The position numbers and the translations under genes were made by a program. Of a stretch of 64,000 bases of DNA, positions 15,665 to 23,929 are shown one piece after another. The DNA lies in the NCBI RefSeq assembly GCF_003385235.1, contig NZ_PQIA01000006.1, positions 50,507 to 114,506 of the forward strand, written 5' to 3'. Within the stretch, counting starts at the first letter, position 1. Each line of letters starts with the position of its first letter. Source of the DNA: Amycolatopsis circi. GTDB lineage: Bacteria; Actinomycetota; Actinomycetes; Mycobacteriales; Pseudonocardiaceae. Below the pieces are notes generated by a model. That model saw nothing but the letters and a program-made list of their open reading frames with translations. It did not search any database and had not been told where the DNA came from.

Positions 15665-16633
15665 ATGGAGCTGGAACTGCGCCACCTGCGCGCGCTCGTG
15701 GCCATCGCCGACGCGCACAGTCTCGTCCGCGCGGCCAAGACGCTGCACGTTTCTCAGCCGGCGTTGTCCGGGTTGCTGCGGCGCGTCGAGCGGTCGGTCG
15801 GCGGGAGCTTGTTCGCGCGCTCGCCGACGGGTTGTGTGCCGACGGCGCTCGGGGAGGACGTGGTCGCGGACGCGCGCGCGGTGTTGGCGGGGATGTCGGC
15901 GTTGACCGAACGGGCTGACGCGCGGCGGGAGTCGGCTGGGGCGGTGCGGGTCGGCGGGTACAGCGGGTTCTTGCATCTCGCGTTGGCGAGGTGGTTGCGG
16001 GATCAGCCGTGGTGTCCGTCGGTTCGGGTGCACGAGGAGCAGGACGAGGCTCGTACGCTGGCGGCGCTCGCGGACGGTGAACTTGATCTCGCGCTCGTTT
16101 ACCTTGCGCCGCTTCCGGATCGGGTCTTTCCGGAAGGCGTCGAGAGTGTCGTGCTGCAGCCGCGGGAGCCGGTTTTCGTGATTCTGGCGGAAGATCATCC
16201 GCTGGCCTCGGTCGGGGAGATACCGCTGGAGGAGCTTGCCGCGTATCCGTGGGCGGATGATCCGCCGTGGACGACTCGGTGGTCGGTGTACTTGCAGGAG
16301 GTCTGCCGACAGCGCGGGGTCGTGCTCGATCAGCCGCATCGGCCGCAGTGTCTGGCTACCTTGCTGGACTTGGTGCGCGAGGGGATGGCGGTCGCACCGG
16401 CGTTGGCGACTCGGGAGGATCGGCAGGGCGGGATCGTGGTGCGGTCGATCGAGGACGCGCCGCTGTGGCAGGAGCTGCGGTTGTGCTACCGGCCGGGCAC
16501 GGCGGTCGCGGATCGGATCGGCGAGATATCTCAGAAGGTGGCCGGTGATTACGCCAACCGGCAGGGGTGCAGTGCCGCGTTTGACCGCTGGTGGCACGCA
16601 CTCCTGCCGGCCGGGGCTGGGCCTAGACGGTGA
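15665..16633 (+). CDS. LysR-family transcriptional regulator
   Basis: 322-residue regulator. N-terminal winged helix-turn-helix: LRHLRALVAIADAHSLVRAA, then KTLHVSQPALSGLLRRVERS and LFARSPTGCVPTALGE. The effector-binding domain begins about residue 90 (AVRVGGYSGFLHLALARWL). The ATG at 15,665 has GGAGG six bases upstream; the frame extends eleven codons further without reason. It lies 57 bases after the MFS gene on the same strand and overlaps the convergent secreted-protein gene by 11 bases. The target genes are not evident. Confidence 0.92.
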   Translation: MELELRHLRALVAIADAHSLVRAAKTLHVSQPALSGLLRRVERSVGGSLFARSPTGCVPTALGEDVVADARAVLAGMSALTERADARRESAGAVRVGGYSGFLHLALARWLRDQPWCPSVRVHEEQDEARTLAALADGELDLALVYLAPLPDRVFPEGVESVVLQPREPVFVILAEDHPLASVGEIPLEELAAYPWADDPPWTTRWSVYLQEVCRQRGVVLDQPHRPQCLATLLDLVREGMAVAPALATREDRQGGIVVRSIEDAPLWQELRLCYRPGTAVADRIGEISQKVAGDYANRQGCSAAFDRWWHALLPAGAGPRR

Positions 16634-17510
16634 CGCGCCAGTTGCTGTTCGGCGTCGGTACCTCGAACTGCAACGACGAGCAGCTGTAGTCGCTGGGGTT
16701 CGGGTTGGCGGTCGGCTGCAACGGAGAGTTCGATTCCGTCGCCGGCGTCCACTGGCCGCCGATGCGCAGCTGCAGCTGGCTGGATTCGAAGACCTTGCCC
16801 TTCGCGTCCGAGCAGTAGTAGGCCTGGCCGGTCGACGGGTCGACGGTCGAGTACAGCTCGAAGATGTCCCAGCCCTCGTTGAGGGTGCTCTGGTCGCTGC
16901 CGCTCTGGGTGAACAGGTCGTCCCACTTGCCGGTCTTCACGTTGTAGAGCGAGGCCGTCCAGCTGTTGGCGCCCGCGTCGGTCTGGACTTCCTGGACGGT
17001 GAACGCCGGATGTCCGTCCACTGTGGACGTGTAGTTGGAGAGGAACGAGCTGTCCAGCGGGACTACCTTCGCGGGTCCGACTGTCCCGCACCAGTCCCAG
17101 GCCCAGACCTGACCGCCTTGGTCGAGTCCGTACGCGGTGACGACTTCGATGCAGGAATGGCCGGTGGGCTTGACGGTCGGGGCGTAGACGACGTCCGCGC
17201 TGTTCGAGAGGCGGAGGTCGGGGACGACACTGTGCGTGACGAGAATTCCGTCCGCGCCGCTGGACAGCTGCGGTTCGGGGCCCCAAAAGGTGTGCGTTTG
17301 CGCGTCGATCCGCGGTTTGACGCGGCGACCGGCCTTTTCGCGGCGCAGTTGGAGGAACTTGTCCGCCGCGGTCCCGGCGGCGGCTTTCGCGGCGGCACCG
17401 GTCAGCCCGGGCACCACCCCGCTGTCCGGGGCCGCGGAAACCGGCGGGCTGCCGGCGACGACGGCCGCGGCCGCCAGGGCGGAAGTGAGCAGGGCAAAGA
17501 GTTTCCGCAT
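16623..17510 (-). CDS. Secreted protein of unknown function
   Basis: 295 residues with a clear signal peptide (MRKLFALLTSALAAAAVVAG..., cleavage near VSAAP, residue 27) and a GAGGAG ribosome site before the ATG at 17,510. After a helical Ala-rich propeptide-like stretch (residues 30-60) the mature part is rich in Trp, Tyr, Ser and Thr. It includes HSCIEVVTAYGLDQGG, VWAWDWCGTV, YYCSDAKG and DYSCSSLQFEVP; four cysteines could form two disulfides. The pattern suggests a compact beta-rich extracellular protein, perhaps a carbohydrate binder given the chitinase nearby, but I do not recognise a family. The neighbours give no operon context. Confidence 0.75.
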   Translation of the reverse strand: MRKLFALLTSALAAAAVVAGSPPVSAAPDSGVVPGLTGAAAKAAAGTAADKFLQLRREKAGRRVKPRIDAQTHTFWGPEPQLSSGADGILVTHSVVPDLRLSNSADVVYAPTVKPTGHSCIEVVTAYGLDQGGQVWAWDWCGTVGPAKVVPLDSSFLSNYTSTVDGHPAFTVQEVQTDAGANSWTASLYNVKTGKWDDLFTQSGSDQSTLNEGWDIFELYSTVDPSTGQAYYCSDAKGKVFESSQLQLRIGGQWTPATESNSPLQPTANPNPSDYSCSSLQFEVPTPNSNWRVTV

Positions 17511-17699
17511 CGATGCATCTCCTCGTCGTGAGCGAAGGAAACGCGCGGAGGGAAAAGGGTGTCCGTCCGCGGGACACGGATGTTAAGACGGGGTTTTTGG
17601 TGCTAGGCACCGACTTTCGACGGTGTATTCGGATCAGTGCAGCTCAGCGAGGGCATAGGTTTTCCCTCGGGTCGCGGGTTATGCCGCCAAGTGGAGCAA

Positions 17700-18239
17700 T
17701 CAGCGCGGCTGGGCCCGGACGCGGATGCGTTCGCCCTGTTTGCCGAACAGGCTGAGGATTTCGACCGGGCCGTCGCCGGTGCTGCCGAACCAATGCGGAA
17801 TCCGGGTGTCGAATTCGGCCACCTCGCCCGCTTTGAGGACGACGTCGTCCTCGCCGAGGACGAGCCAGCCCTTGCCGCTGAGCACGTAGAGCCATTCGTG
17901 GCCGGGGTGCGTGCGCGGGGCGGGCTCGCATCGGGTGGCGTCGAAGATCATTTTGAGCGATTGCAGCCGGCCGGGTTGCCGGGTGAGCGGCACGACGGTC
18001 CGGTCGCTGCGGGTGACCGGTTGCAGCGGGGAGGTGCCGACGAGTTCGTCGAGAGGGATCCGGTGGGCGCGGGAGAGGGGGAGCAGCAGTTCGAGAGTGG
18101 CCTTGCGCTGGCCGGATTCGAGGCGGGAGAGGGTGCTGATGGAGATGCCGGTCGCGGTCGACAGCTCGTCCAGGGTGCGGTTCCGTTGCCGCCGGAAGTG
18201 CCGGAGCCGGGGGCCGATCCCGGCGATGATGTCCTCCAC
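17700..18239 (-). CDS. XRE-type regulator with C-terminal cupin domain
   Basis: 179-residue protein. An N-terminal helix-turn-helix (RHFRRQRNRTLDELSTATG, then ISISTLSRLESGQRKATLE) is joined to a C-terminal cupin (about residues 100-179) with HPGHEWLYVLSGKGWLVLG and EFDTRIPHWFGSTG. Proteins of this HipB/PuuR-like type are usually repressors that sense a small metabolite through the cupin. The GTG at 18,239 gives the start VEDIIAGIGPRL; the longer open frame has no better start. It follows the LysR gene on the same strand after 65 bases. Confidence 0.87.
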   Translation of the reverse strand: MEDIIAGIGPRLRHFRRQRNRTLDELSTATGISISTLSRLESGQRKATLELLLPLSRAHRIPLDELVGTSPLQPVTRSDRTVVPLTRQPGRLQSLKMIFDATRCEPAPRTHPGHEWLYVLSGKGWLVLGEDDVVLKAGEVAEFDTRIPHWFGSTGDGPVEILSLFGKQGERIRVRAQPR

Positions 18240-18304
18240 CAGACCAGCATGACACTCCTGGCCGCGGGACTGAACGCAATTAGTCCGGCAGGCGACGCTG
18301 GGCT

Positions 18305-19138
18305 TCACCGAACCGAATCGAGCGCCGCGCTCACGAATGAAGCCACCTGCGGCCGCCGGTCCTGCTCGTTCCAGGCGAGCACCAGTTGACTGGGCGGAGC
18401 ATCCTCGATCGGCACGCAGACGACGCCCGGCGGGACCTGGTCGACCAGCGAGCGCGGCAGCACCCCGATCATCCGTTCCAGCGAGATGAGATGCAGCAGC
18501 TGGACCACGTCGGCCACCTCCGGTCCCGTTCCTTCGACCCCGGGCACGCCTTTCCACGACGGCATCGTTTCTCCGTCCAAATCGGACAGCCGAACCGCTG
18601 GGTGCTGGGCCAGCCGGTGCGCGGCGGGGACGATGGCTACCCGGTTTTCGGCATGCAGGATTTCGTAGGCGAGCCCGGTCAGGTCGTCGAACGGGATGAA
18701 CAGGAGGCCGACGTCCGCGCGTCCGCTGAGGAGGAAATCGGTGCGGTCGGCGGGGCCGCTGAACAGGATGTCGACCTGGTGGGCCTCGGGATGATGGGAG
18801 TATTCGGCGAGGATTCCGGACAGCAATCCGGCGTCGCCGCCCGGTTTGAGCACCAGGCGCAGGTGGCTCTCACCGGCGCGGCGGGCGTTGCGGGCGGCGG
18901 CGCTGACCGCGTTGAGCGCGTGTCGTCCGTGTTCCTGCAGCGCCTCGCCGGCCGCGGTCAGTTCGACGTGGCGGCTGGAGCGGGCGAACAGTTGCACGCC
19001 GAGCCGTGTTTCGATGCGCTGGATCGCCTTCGACAGCGCTGGCTGGGCGATCGACAGTCGCACGGCGGCGCGGCCGAAGTGCAGTTCGCTGGCGACCGCC
19101 AGGAAGTACTCGAGTTCGCGCGTCTCCAGCTCAGCCAT
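18305..19138 (-). CDS. LysR-family transcriptional regulator
   Basis: 277-residue regulator beginning MAELETRELEYFLAVASE, with the helix-turn-helix RLSIAQPALSKAIQRIETR and LFARSSRHVELTAAGEAL. The effector domain contains the usual DILFSGPADRTDFLLSGRAD. It is divergent from the two-gene unit at 19,209-20,254, with an inverted repeat in the shared 70-base gap, so that unit is the likely target. Confidence 0.92.
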   Translation of the reverse strand: MAELETRELEYFLAVASELHFGRAAVRLSIAQPALSKAIQRIETRLGVQLFARSSRHVELTAAGEALQEHGRHALNAVSAAARNARRAGESHLRLVLKPGGDAGLLSGILAEYSHHPEAHQVDILFSGPADRTDFLLSGRADVGLLFIPFDDLTGLAYEILHAENRVAIVPAAHRLAQHPAVRLSDLDGETMPSWKGVPGVEGTGPEVADVVQLLHLISLERMIGVLPRSLVDQVPPGVVCVPIEDAPPSQLVLAWNEQDRRPQVASFVSAALDSVR

Positions 19139-19150
19139 GCCTCCAGGTTA

Positions 19151-19164
19151 TCGCTAAATAGCGA
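19151..19164. promoter_or_regulatory. Candidate LysR-type operator
   Basis: TCGCTA and TAGCGA around AA, 13 bases upstream of the LysR start. It has the T-N11-A layout of LysR sites and lies between the regulator and the divergent operon. Confidence 0.55.
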
Positions 19165-19208
19165 ACCGGTCTTGGACGTCCGGCCGAAAGCCGGGCAAAA
19201 CTTGAAGC

Positions 19209-19526
19209 ATGATCACGCACACGATGATTGTTTCGTTCGACCAGCCGGTCCCTGACCCTGAGCTGGATCAGTACCTCGGCGATATCAAACAGGCCATGCT
19301 GGCAACCGGGTTCGCCGAGTCGGTCGAGACCCGCCGCCACCTGCCGATCCCTGGTGAGGACGCCATCCCGGCGCTCATCGCGTCGGCGATCGTCCAGGTC
19401 ACCGTCGCCGACCTCGACACCCTGGCCAAGAGCTTCACCGCGCCCGAACTGCACGAGGTGATCGAACGGTGGCAGGCGCGGCATTCGTACCGCGTGGCCT
19501 GGGCGAACCACGAGTCTCTCTCGTGA
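19209..19526 (+). CDS. Small protein, ferredoxin-like fold candidate
   Basis: 105 residues starting MITHTMIVSFDQPVPDPELD. Alternating strand and helix segments (MIVSFD, YLGDIKQAMLATG, SAIVQVTVADLDTLAKSF) suggest a small alpha/beta fold of the EthD/dabb kind, but no signature residue confirms it. It is translationally coupled to the SDR gene: its TGA overlaps that GTG in GTGA. The LysR gene is divergent. An accessory role to the dehydrogenase is inference. Confidence 0.7.
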   Translation: MITHTMIVSFDQPVPDPELDQYLGDIKQAMLATGFAESVETRRHLPIPGEDAIPALIASAIVQVTVADLDTLAKSFTAPELHEVIERWQARHSYRVAWANHESLS

Positions 19527-20254
19527 ACAGGCGAAGCGGGCTCGTCGCCGGAGCGGGCAGCGGGATCGGCCGGGCGGCGGCGATCGAGTTCGCCCAAACC
19601 GGGGCAGCGGTAGCCGTGCTGGACATCGACGAAGCCGCCGCAGCGGAGACCGTCGAGCTGATCAAGAAGGACGGCGGGGAAGCGCTGGCCGTCCGGGTCG
19701 ACATCGGCGATGAGCGTTCGGTGCAGGACGCGGTCAAGCAGACGGTCGAGGCGTACGGCGGGCTCGACTTCGCGGTGAACAACGCCGGTTTGTCGTCCCA
19801 CAAACGCGTCGACCAGCTGACGCTCGCCGAGTTCGAGCGGGTCGTGCAAGTGAACCTGTCCGGGACCTTCCTCTGCATGAAGTACGAACTGCCGCACCTG
19901 AAGGGCGGCGCGATCGTGAACGTCGCGTCGAACGGCGGGCTGTACGCGATTCCGAATGCTCCGGCTTACGTCGCAGCGAAACACGGCATCGTCGGCCTGA
20001 CCAAGGTCGCGGCGGTGGACTACGCGGCGGACGGCATCCGCGTCAACGCGGTGTGCCCGGGGCCGACGCGGACGCCGGGGTTCGACAAATGGGCCGGCGA
20101 CCCCGGCATGATCGCCCGGCAGGAAGCGATCACTCCGCTCGGCAGGCTGGCCACGCCGGAAGAAGCCGCCGCGGCCGTGGTCTGGCTTTGCTCGGACGCC
20201 GCGTCGTACATCACCGGGACCACGCTGTCGGTCGATGGCGGACGACGGGCGTAG
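19523..20254 (+). CDS. Short-chain dehydrogenase/reductase (SDR)
   Basis: 243-residue classical SDR. The NAD(P)-binding loop is GAGSGIGRAAA; an acidic residue in VLDIDEAAA suggests NAD preference. NNAG, the catalytic Ser region NVASNGGLYAIPN and YVAAKHG (YxxxK) are all present, as is CPGPTRTPG. The end YITGTTLSVDGG is typical of the FabG-like group. The GTG at 19,523 overlaps the preceding stop; the longer frame is antisense to nothing useful and is ignored. It probably oxidises a hydroxy substrate in the catabolic cluster 19,209-25,088. Confidence 0.92.
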   Translation: MNRRSGLVAGAGSGIGRAAAIEFAQTGAAVAVLDIDEAAAAETVELIKKDGGEALAVRVDIGDERSVQDAVKQTVEAYGGLDFAVNNAGLSSHKRVDQLTLAEFERVVQVNLSGTFLCMKYELPHLKGGAIVNVASNGGLYAIPNAPAYVAAKHGIVGLTKVAAVDYAADGIRVNAVCPGPTRTPGFDKWAGDPGMIARQEAITPLGRLATPEEAAAAVVWLCSDAASYITGTTLSVDGGRRA

Positions 20255-20257
20255 TTC

Positions 20258-21028
20258 CTAGAGTTCCCCGGTCAGGAGTTTGGCGGTCTCCGCCGGGGAT
20301 TCGACGTGGAAGTGGTGGCTGCCGAGGTCGACAAGTTCGATCCGGACCCGGTCGCCGTAGCGGTCGATCGCCTCCTGGGCGATGATCGAGCGCACGGCGA
20401 ACAGCACGACCGGCTGGGCGGCTTCGCGCAGCGCCGCGTCCATGTCCCAGCGCGCCAGGCCTTCGAGCGAGTGCAGGCCGGCGGGTTGGCGTACGGAACC
20501 CATCTTCTTGATATACGAGTCCACTAAGGACGGATCGGTGCCTTCGGGCGAGCCGGCCTCGACCATCCCGCGCATCGCCCCGGCGAAGTCCTCCCGGAAC
20601 GGCCGCAGCAACTCCTGGACGTTCTCCTCGCTCTGCGCGGGGAACAAGCTCAAGTAGTGCACCGCATCGAGCGCGATCACCTGGGTGACCGTGTCCGGAA
20701 GCTGGCGTGCGGTCTCGATGGCGACCGCTCCGCCGAGCGAATGTCCGGCTACGACGGAGGAATCGACCGACTCGGCGGCCAGTACGGCGGCTACGTCGCG
20801 AGCGAATTCCTCCATGGTCCACGTGTCGCGATCCGACCGTGAGTCGCCGTGCTCGGCGAGGTCGACGGCCAGTACGCGGACACCGGACGGGAGATGCTGG
20901 ACGATCGTGTCGAAGTCCCCGCGGTCACAGCCCCAGCCGTGGATGAGCGTCAGCGCGGGACCGACGGCAGGACCGGTTGCGGTGTAATGGATTCTCGTGC
21001 CGTCCGGACGGCTGGTTTCGCGATTCAC
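20258..21028 (-). CDS. Alpha/beta-hydrolase
   Basis: 256-residue serine hydrolase. The oxyanion-hole motif is LIHGWGCDRGDF, the nucleophile elbow VAGHSLGGAVA (Ser about residue 96), and a late His in LGSHHFHVESP completes the triad; an Asp near VIALDAVHYL or later is the third member. GAGGAAG lies upstream of the GTG at 21,028. It follows the ene-reductase gene by 24 bases in an IclR-ene-reductase-hydrolase row. It may open a lactone or ester made by the upstream enzymes, which is inference. Confidence 0.9.
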   Translation of the reverse strand: MNRETSRPDGTRIHYTATGPAVGPALTLIHGWGCDRGDFDTIVQHLPSGVRVLAVDLAEHGDSRSDRDTWTMEEFARDVAAVLAAESVDSSVVAGHSLGGAVAIETARQLPDTVTQVIALDAVHYLSLFPAQSEENVQELLRPFREDFAGAMRGMVEAGSPEGTDPSLVDSYIKKMGSVRQPAGLHSLEGLARWDMDAALREAAQPVVLFAVRSIIAQEAIDRYGDRVRIELVDLGSHHFHVESPAETAKLLTGEL

Positions 21029-21052
21029 GGTGATCTTCCTCTTCCGGCGGTC

Positions 21053-22144
21053 TCAGAAAGCGCGCTGGTAGCGAACGGGCCAGGCTTCTGTGGACTGGTT
21101 TCGCAAGGCGAGGTACGGATCGCGCAGCAGCGAACGTCCCATGAGGACAGCGTCGGCCTTGCCCTCGCGGATGATCTGGCCTGCCGCGGACAGATCGGTG
21201 ATCTGGCCGACCGGCGCGACCGCCAGCCCGGACGCTTCCTTGAGCGCGGCGGCGAAATCGACGTTCAACCCCTTCCGGTCCGGCGGCCGGGCACCCCGAT
21301 CGCGCACGAGCACGCCGGAGGTGACGTCGAGGAGGTCGATCCCGATGGCTGCCAGTTCCTTGGCGAACTCGGCGGCGTCGTCGAGCGTGATGCTGTCCTC
21401 GACCCAGTCGGTGGCGGTGATGCGGACGAACACCGGCTTGTCCTCGGGGAATGCCTCTCGAACGGCTCGAGCAACGCGCAGCGGTAAGCGCATCCGGTTC
21501 TGCGGGCTCCCGCCGTACTCGTCGGTGCGGTGGTTGGCCAACGGGGAAAGGAACTGGTGCAGCAGATATCCGTGTCCGGCATGGATTTCGACGGCCTGGT
21601 AACCGGCCAGCTCGGCCATCCGGGTCGCGTGCGCGAAGTCCTCGACGACCTGGTCCAGGTCGGCCTCGGCGGCCTCTCGGGGCATCGACAGATCGCCGAA
21701 CGGGATCGCCGACGGCGCGATCAGTTCCCAGCCGCCGTCGGCGACCGGCACCGGTCCGTTCTGCCCCTCGCCGACCCACGGGACCTGGTGCGATCCCTTG
21801 CGGCCGACGGCGTTCAGCTGCACCGCGGGCACCGCGCCGTGGCCGTCGACGAACGACGTCAGCTTCCGGTGCGCCAGCGCCTGTTCCTCGTTCCAGAGGC
21901 CGAGGTCGGCCGCCGTGCACCGGTTGTCCGGGCTGATCGCGGTGGCCTCGACCATGACCAGCCCGACGCCGCCGATCGCACGGGAGCCGTAATGCGCCAG
22001 GTGCCATTCGGTCGGCAGCCCGTCCGGGCCCGCCGCGTACTGCGCCATCGGGGACATCCAGACGCGGTTGCGGAAGGTGACGTCGCGCAAGCGCAACGGC
22101 GTCGTCTCCGGGAACTCCGCGCTGGACGCACTGAACTCACTCAT
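21053..22144 (-). CDS. Old-yellow-enzyme-type NADH:flavin oxidoreductase
   Basis: 363-residue FMN-dependent TIM barrel of the YqjM-like class, which reduces activated C=C bonds. Key segments are RVWMSPMAQYAAGPDGLPTE, HLAHYGSRAIGGVGLVMVEA, the substrate-binding pair in VEIHAGHGYLLHQFLSP (HxxH-like), DEYGGSPQNRMRLPL and the FMN-phosphate region ADAVLMGRSLLRDP. The ATG at 22,144 is preceded by a short palindrome and no Shine-Dalgarno. It is probably co-transcribed with the hydrolase gene and controlled by the upstream IclR protein. Confidence 0.94.
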   Translation of the reverse strand: MSEFSASSAEFPETTPLRLRDVTFRNRVWMSPMAQYAAGPDGLPTEWHLAHYGSRAIGGVGLVMVEATAISPDNRCTAADLGLWNEEQALAHRKLTSFVDGHGAVPAVQLNAVGRKGSHQVPWVGEGQNGPVPVADGGWELIAPSAIPFGDLSMPREAAEADLDQVVEDFAHATRMAELAGYQAVEIHAGHGYLLHQFLSPLANHRTDEYGGSPQNRMRLPLRVARAVREAFPEDKPVFVRITATDWVEDSITLDDAAEFAKELAAIGIDLLDVTSGVLVRDRGARPPDRKGLNVDFAAALKEASGLAVAPVGQITDLSAAGQIIREGKADAVLMGRSLLRDPYLALRNQSTEAWPVRYQRAF

Positions 22145-22145
22145 G

Positions 22146-22156
22146 CCGTAATACGG
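22146..22156. promoter_or_regulatory. Short palindrome at the ene-reductase promoter
   Basis: CCGTA-A-TACGG immediately before the ene-reductase start, inside a region that could form a leaderless promoter. Binding by the adjacent IclR protein is a guess. Confidence 0.35.
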
Positions 22157-22190
22157 TACGCCTCATTCCGCGCTGCGGCACACGTGGTGG

Positions 22191-22991
22191 TCAGCTGGTG
22201 GCCAGCAAACCGCTGACCTCGGCCGCTGCCGCCACGACCAGCGGCGCGAAGGTCTTCTCCTGCGCGCGGGTGTACCGCATGTCGGGAACGGCGAGGGTGA
22301 TCGTCGCCACCGGCTCTCCGGCCGGGTTCGTGATGGCCGCGCCGATGGACGACACCTGCGGGCGGAACCACGACGAGGACCCGTTGAGCGCGTATCCGCG
22401 CTTCGCGGCCTGGGCGATGTCACGGCGAAGCGCGGCGAAATCCGGTGCCGGGGACTGGGCGAACTCGGGAAGTTCGTGGGTGAACAGCTCCTCGACCTCG
22501 GATTCGTCGAGCAGTGCCATGATCGCCGTGCCGCCGGAGGTGGCGAGCAACGGCACCCGGGTGCCGACGTCCAGTACGACTCGCACGATCTGGTCGGTGT
22601 CCTGGCTGGCGACGATGACGAGACTGTCGCCGTCGCGTTCGGCCAGCATGACGGTCTCGTTCGTCTCGGCGGCGAGCCGCTTGACGATCGGGTCGGCGAC
22701 CTCTTTGAGATCCGGTTTCCCGCAGTCGCGCAAACCGAGCGCCAGCACCCTCGGTGCGACCCCCCAGCGCGCGTGTTCCTCGTCCACGACCTTGAGCCAT
22801 CCCGCCTGCTGAAGCGTGATCAGCCCCCGCTGCACGGTGCTCTTCGGGATCTCTGTGCAGCGCGCCAGTTCGGAGACGCCGACCGGCTGTCGCTGGGCGA
22901 CCTCCTCGAATACTCGCAGCGTGCTGAGGACGCTGTTCATCGACCGGACACCGGCCGGCTTGTCGGCCTCTTCGTCGTGCATGTGCCTCAT
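22191..22991 (-). CDS. IclR-family transcriptional regulator
   Basis: 266 residues. N-terminal winged helix: NSVLSTLRVFEEVAQRQP, VGVSELARCTEIPKSTVQR, then LQQAGWLKVV. The C-terminal IclR effector domain (about residues 80-260) has VPLLATSGGTAIMALL and GYALNGSSSWFRPQVSSIGA. The start at 22,991 gives MRHMHDEEAD; an internal Met at residue 18 is also possible. It lies 46 bases upstream of the ene-reductase on the same strand and is divergent from the deacetylase, and probably controls both. Confidence 0.92.
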   Translation of the reverse strand: MRHMHDEEADKPAGVRSMNSVLSTLRVFEEVAQRQPVGVSELARCTEIPKSTVQRGLITLQQAGWLKVVDEEHARWGVAPRVLALGLRDCGKPDLKEVADPIVKRLAAETNETVMLAERDGDSLVIVASQDTDQIVRVVLDVGTRVPLLATSGGTAIMALLDESEVEELFTHELPEFAQSPAPDFAALRRDIAQAAKRGYALNGSSSWFRPQVSSIGAAITNPAGEPVATITLAVPDMRYTRAQEKTFAPLVVAAAAEVSGLLATS

Positions 22992-23038
22992 CGTGGCACA
23001 GCGATACGATGAGGACTCGCGTCGCAGCGGGAGGAAGC

Positions 23039-23929
23039 ATGACCGAACCGTGGCAGTGGAGCGAACAAACCTGGCGGGACCACGTCGCGCACGTGCGGGC
23101 CGGGCGGCCGTTGCGACCGGAATCCTGGCCGGGCGGGGCGCGGGTAGCGGTGGCGTTGTCGTTCGACTCCGACCACGAGACGCTCGCGCTTCGCGACGGC
23201 CAGGTGCTGCCTGGCAAGCTGTCGCAAGGGGAGTACGGCTCGCGCGTTGGAGTGCCGCGGGTGTTGAAGCTGCTTGAGCGGTTCGGGGTACCGTCGACCT
23301 TCTTCATGCCCGCGGTGTCGGCGTTGCTGCACGACGGCGAGCCCCAGTCCTATGTGGACGCCGGGCACGAGGTCGCGCTGCACGGCTGGATCCATGAAAG
23401 CAATGTTCAACTGCCGCCCTCGGCCGAACGTGATCTCACCTTCCGGGCCGCGGACACGCTGGAACGGCTCACCGGCACGCGGCCAGTCGGCATCCGCACC
23501 CCGTCCTGGGACTTTTCCGAAAGCACCCTCTCGATCATCCGCGAACTGGGCCTGGCATACGACTCGTCCTTGATGGCGGACAACGACTGTTACGAGATCC
23601 TCGCCGACGGCGAGCCGACCGGCGTGGTCGAGCTTCCGGTGGAATGGATCCGCGACGACGCACCGTATTTCACGATGAATCGCTTCGGCTCGCAGCGTCC
23701 GTATACCTCGCCGCGGGAAGTGCTGTCGATCTGGCGCGACGAGTTCGACCTAGCCCTTGCGGAGGGCGGCCTCTTCCAGCTCACCATGCATCCGCACGTC
23801 ATCGGACATCGTTCCCGCATCGCGATTCTCACCGAGCTGTTGGAACACATCGCTGCGCAGGACGGGGTTTGGTTCGCTACGCACGCTCAAGTCGCCGGCT
23901 ACGTTTCGGAAATCGCCGCCAGTGGATAG
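23039..23929 (+). CDS. Polysaccharide-deacetylase-family hydrolase
   Basis: 296-residue NodB-homology enzyme. The catalytic segment is RVAVALSFDSDHETLAL (metal-binding Asp/His), with GHEVALHGWIHESN carrying the second histidine set, RTPSWDFSESTL and LTMHPHVIGHRSR. The full-length, non-secreted form with an N-terminal Trp-rich region resembles PuuE/allantoinase-like cyclic-amide hydrolases more than chitin deacetylases; there is no signal peptide. GGGAGGAAG gives a good site for the ATG at 23,039. Its 3' end overlaps the convergent MFS gene by 53 bases. Confidence 0.88.
   Translation: MTEPWQWSEQTWRDHVAHVRAGRPLRPESWPGGARVAVALSFDSDHETLALRDGQVLPGKLSQGEYGSRVGVPRVLKLLERFGVPSTFFMPAVSALLHDGEPQSYVDAGHEVALHGWIHESNVQLPPSAERDLTFRAADTLERLTGTRPVGIRTPSWDFSESTLSIIRELGLAYDSSLMADNDCYEILADGEPTGVVELPVEWIRDDAPYFTMNRFGSQRPYTSPREVLSIWRDEFDLALAEGGLFQLTMHPHVIGHRSRIAILTELLEHIAAQDGVWFATHAQVAGYVSEIAASG

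Noticed and set aside
14444..16597. 717-codon minus frame opposite the MFS and LysR genes
   Set aside because: Arg/His/Gln-rich antisense translation without motifs; the two + strand genes are clear family members.
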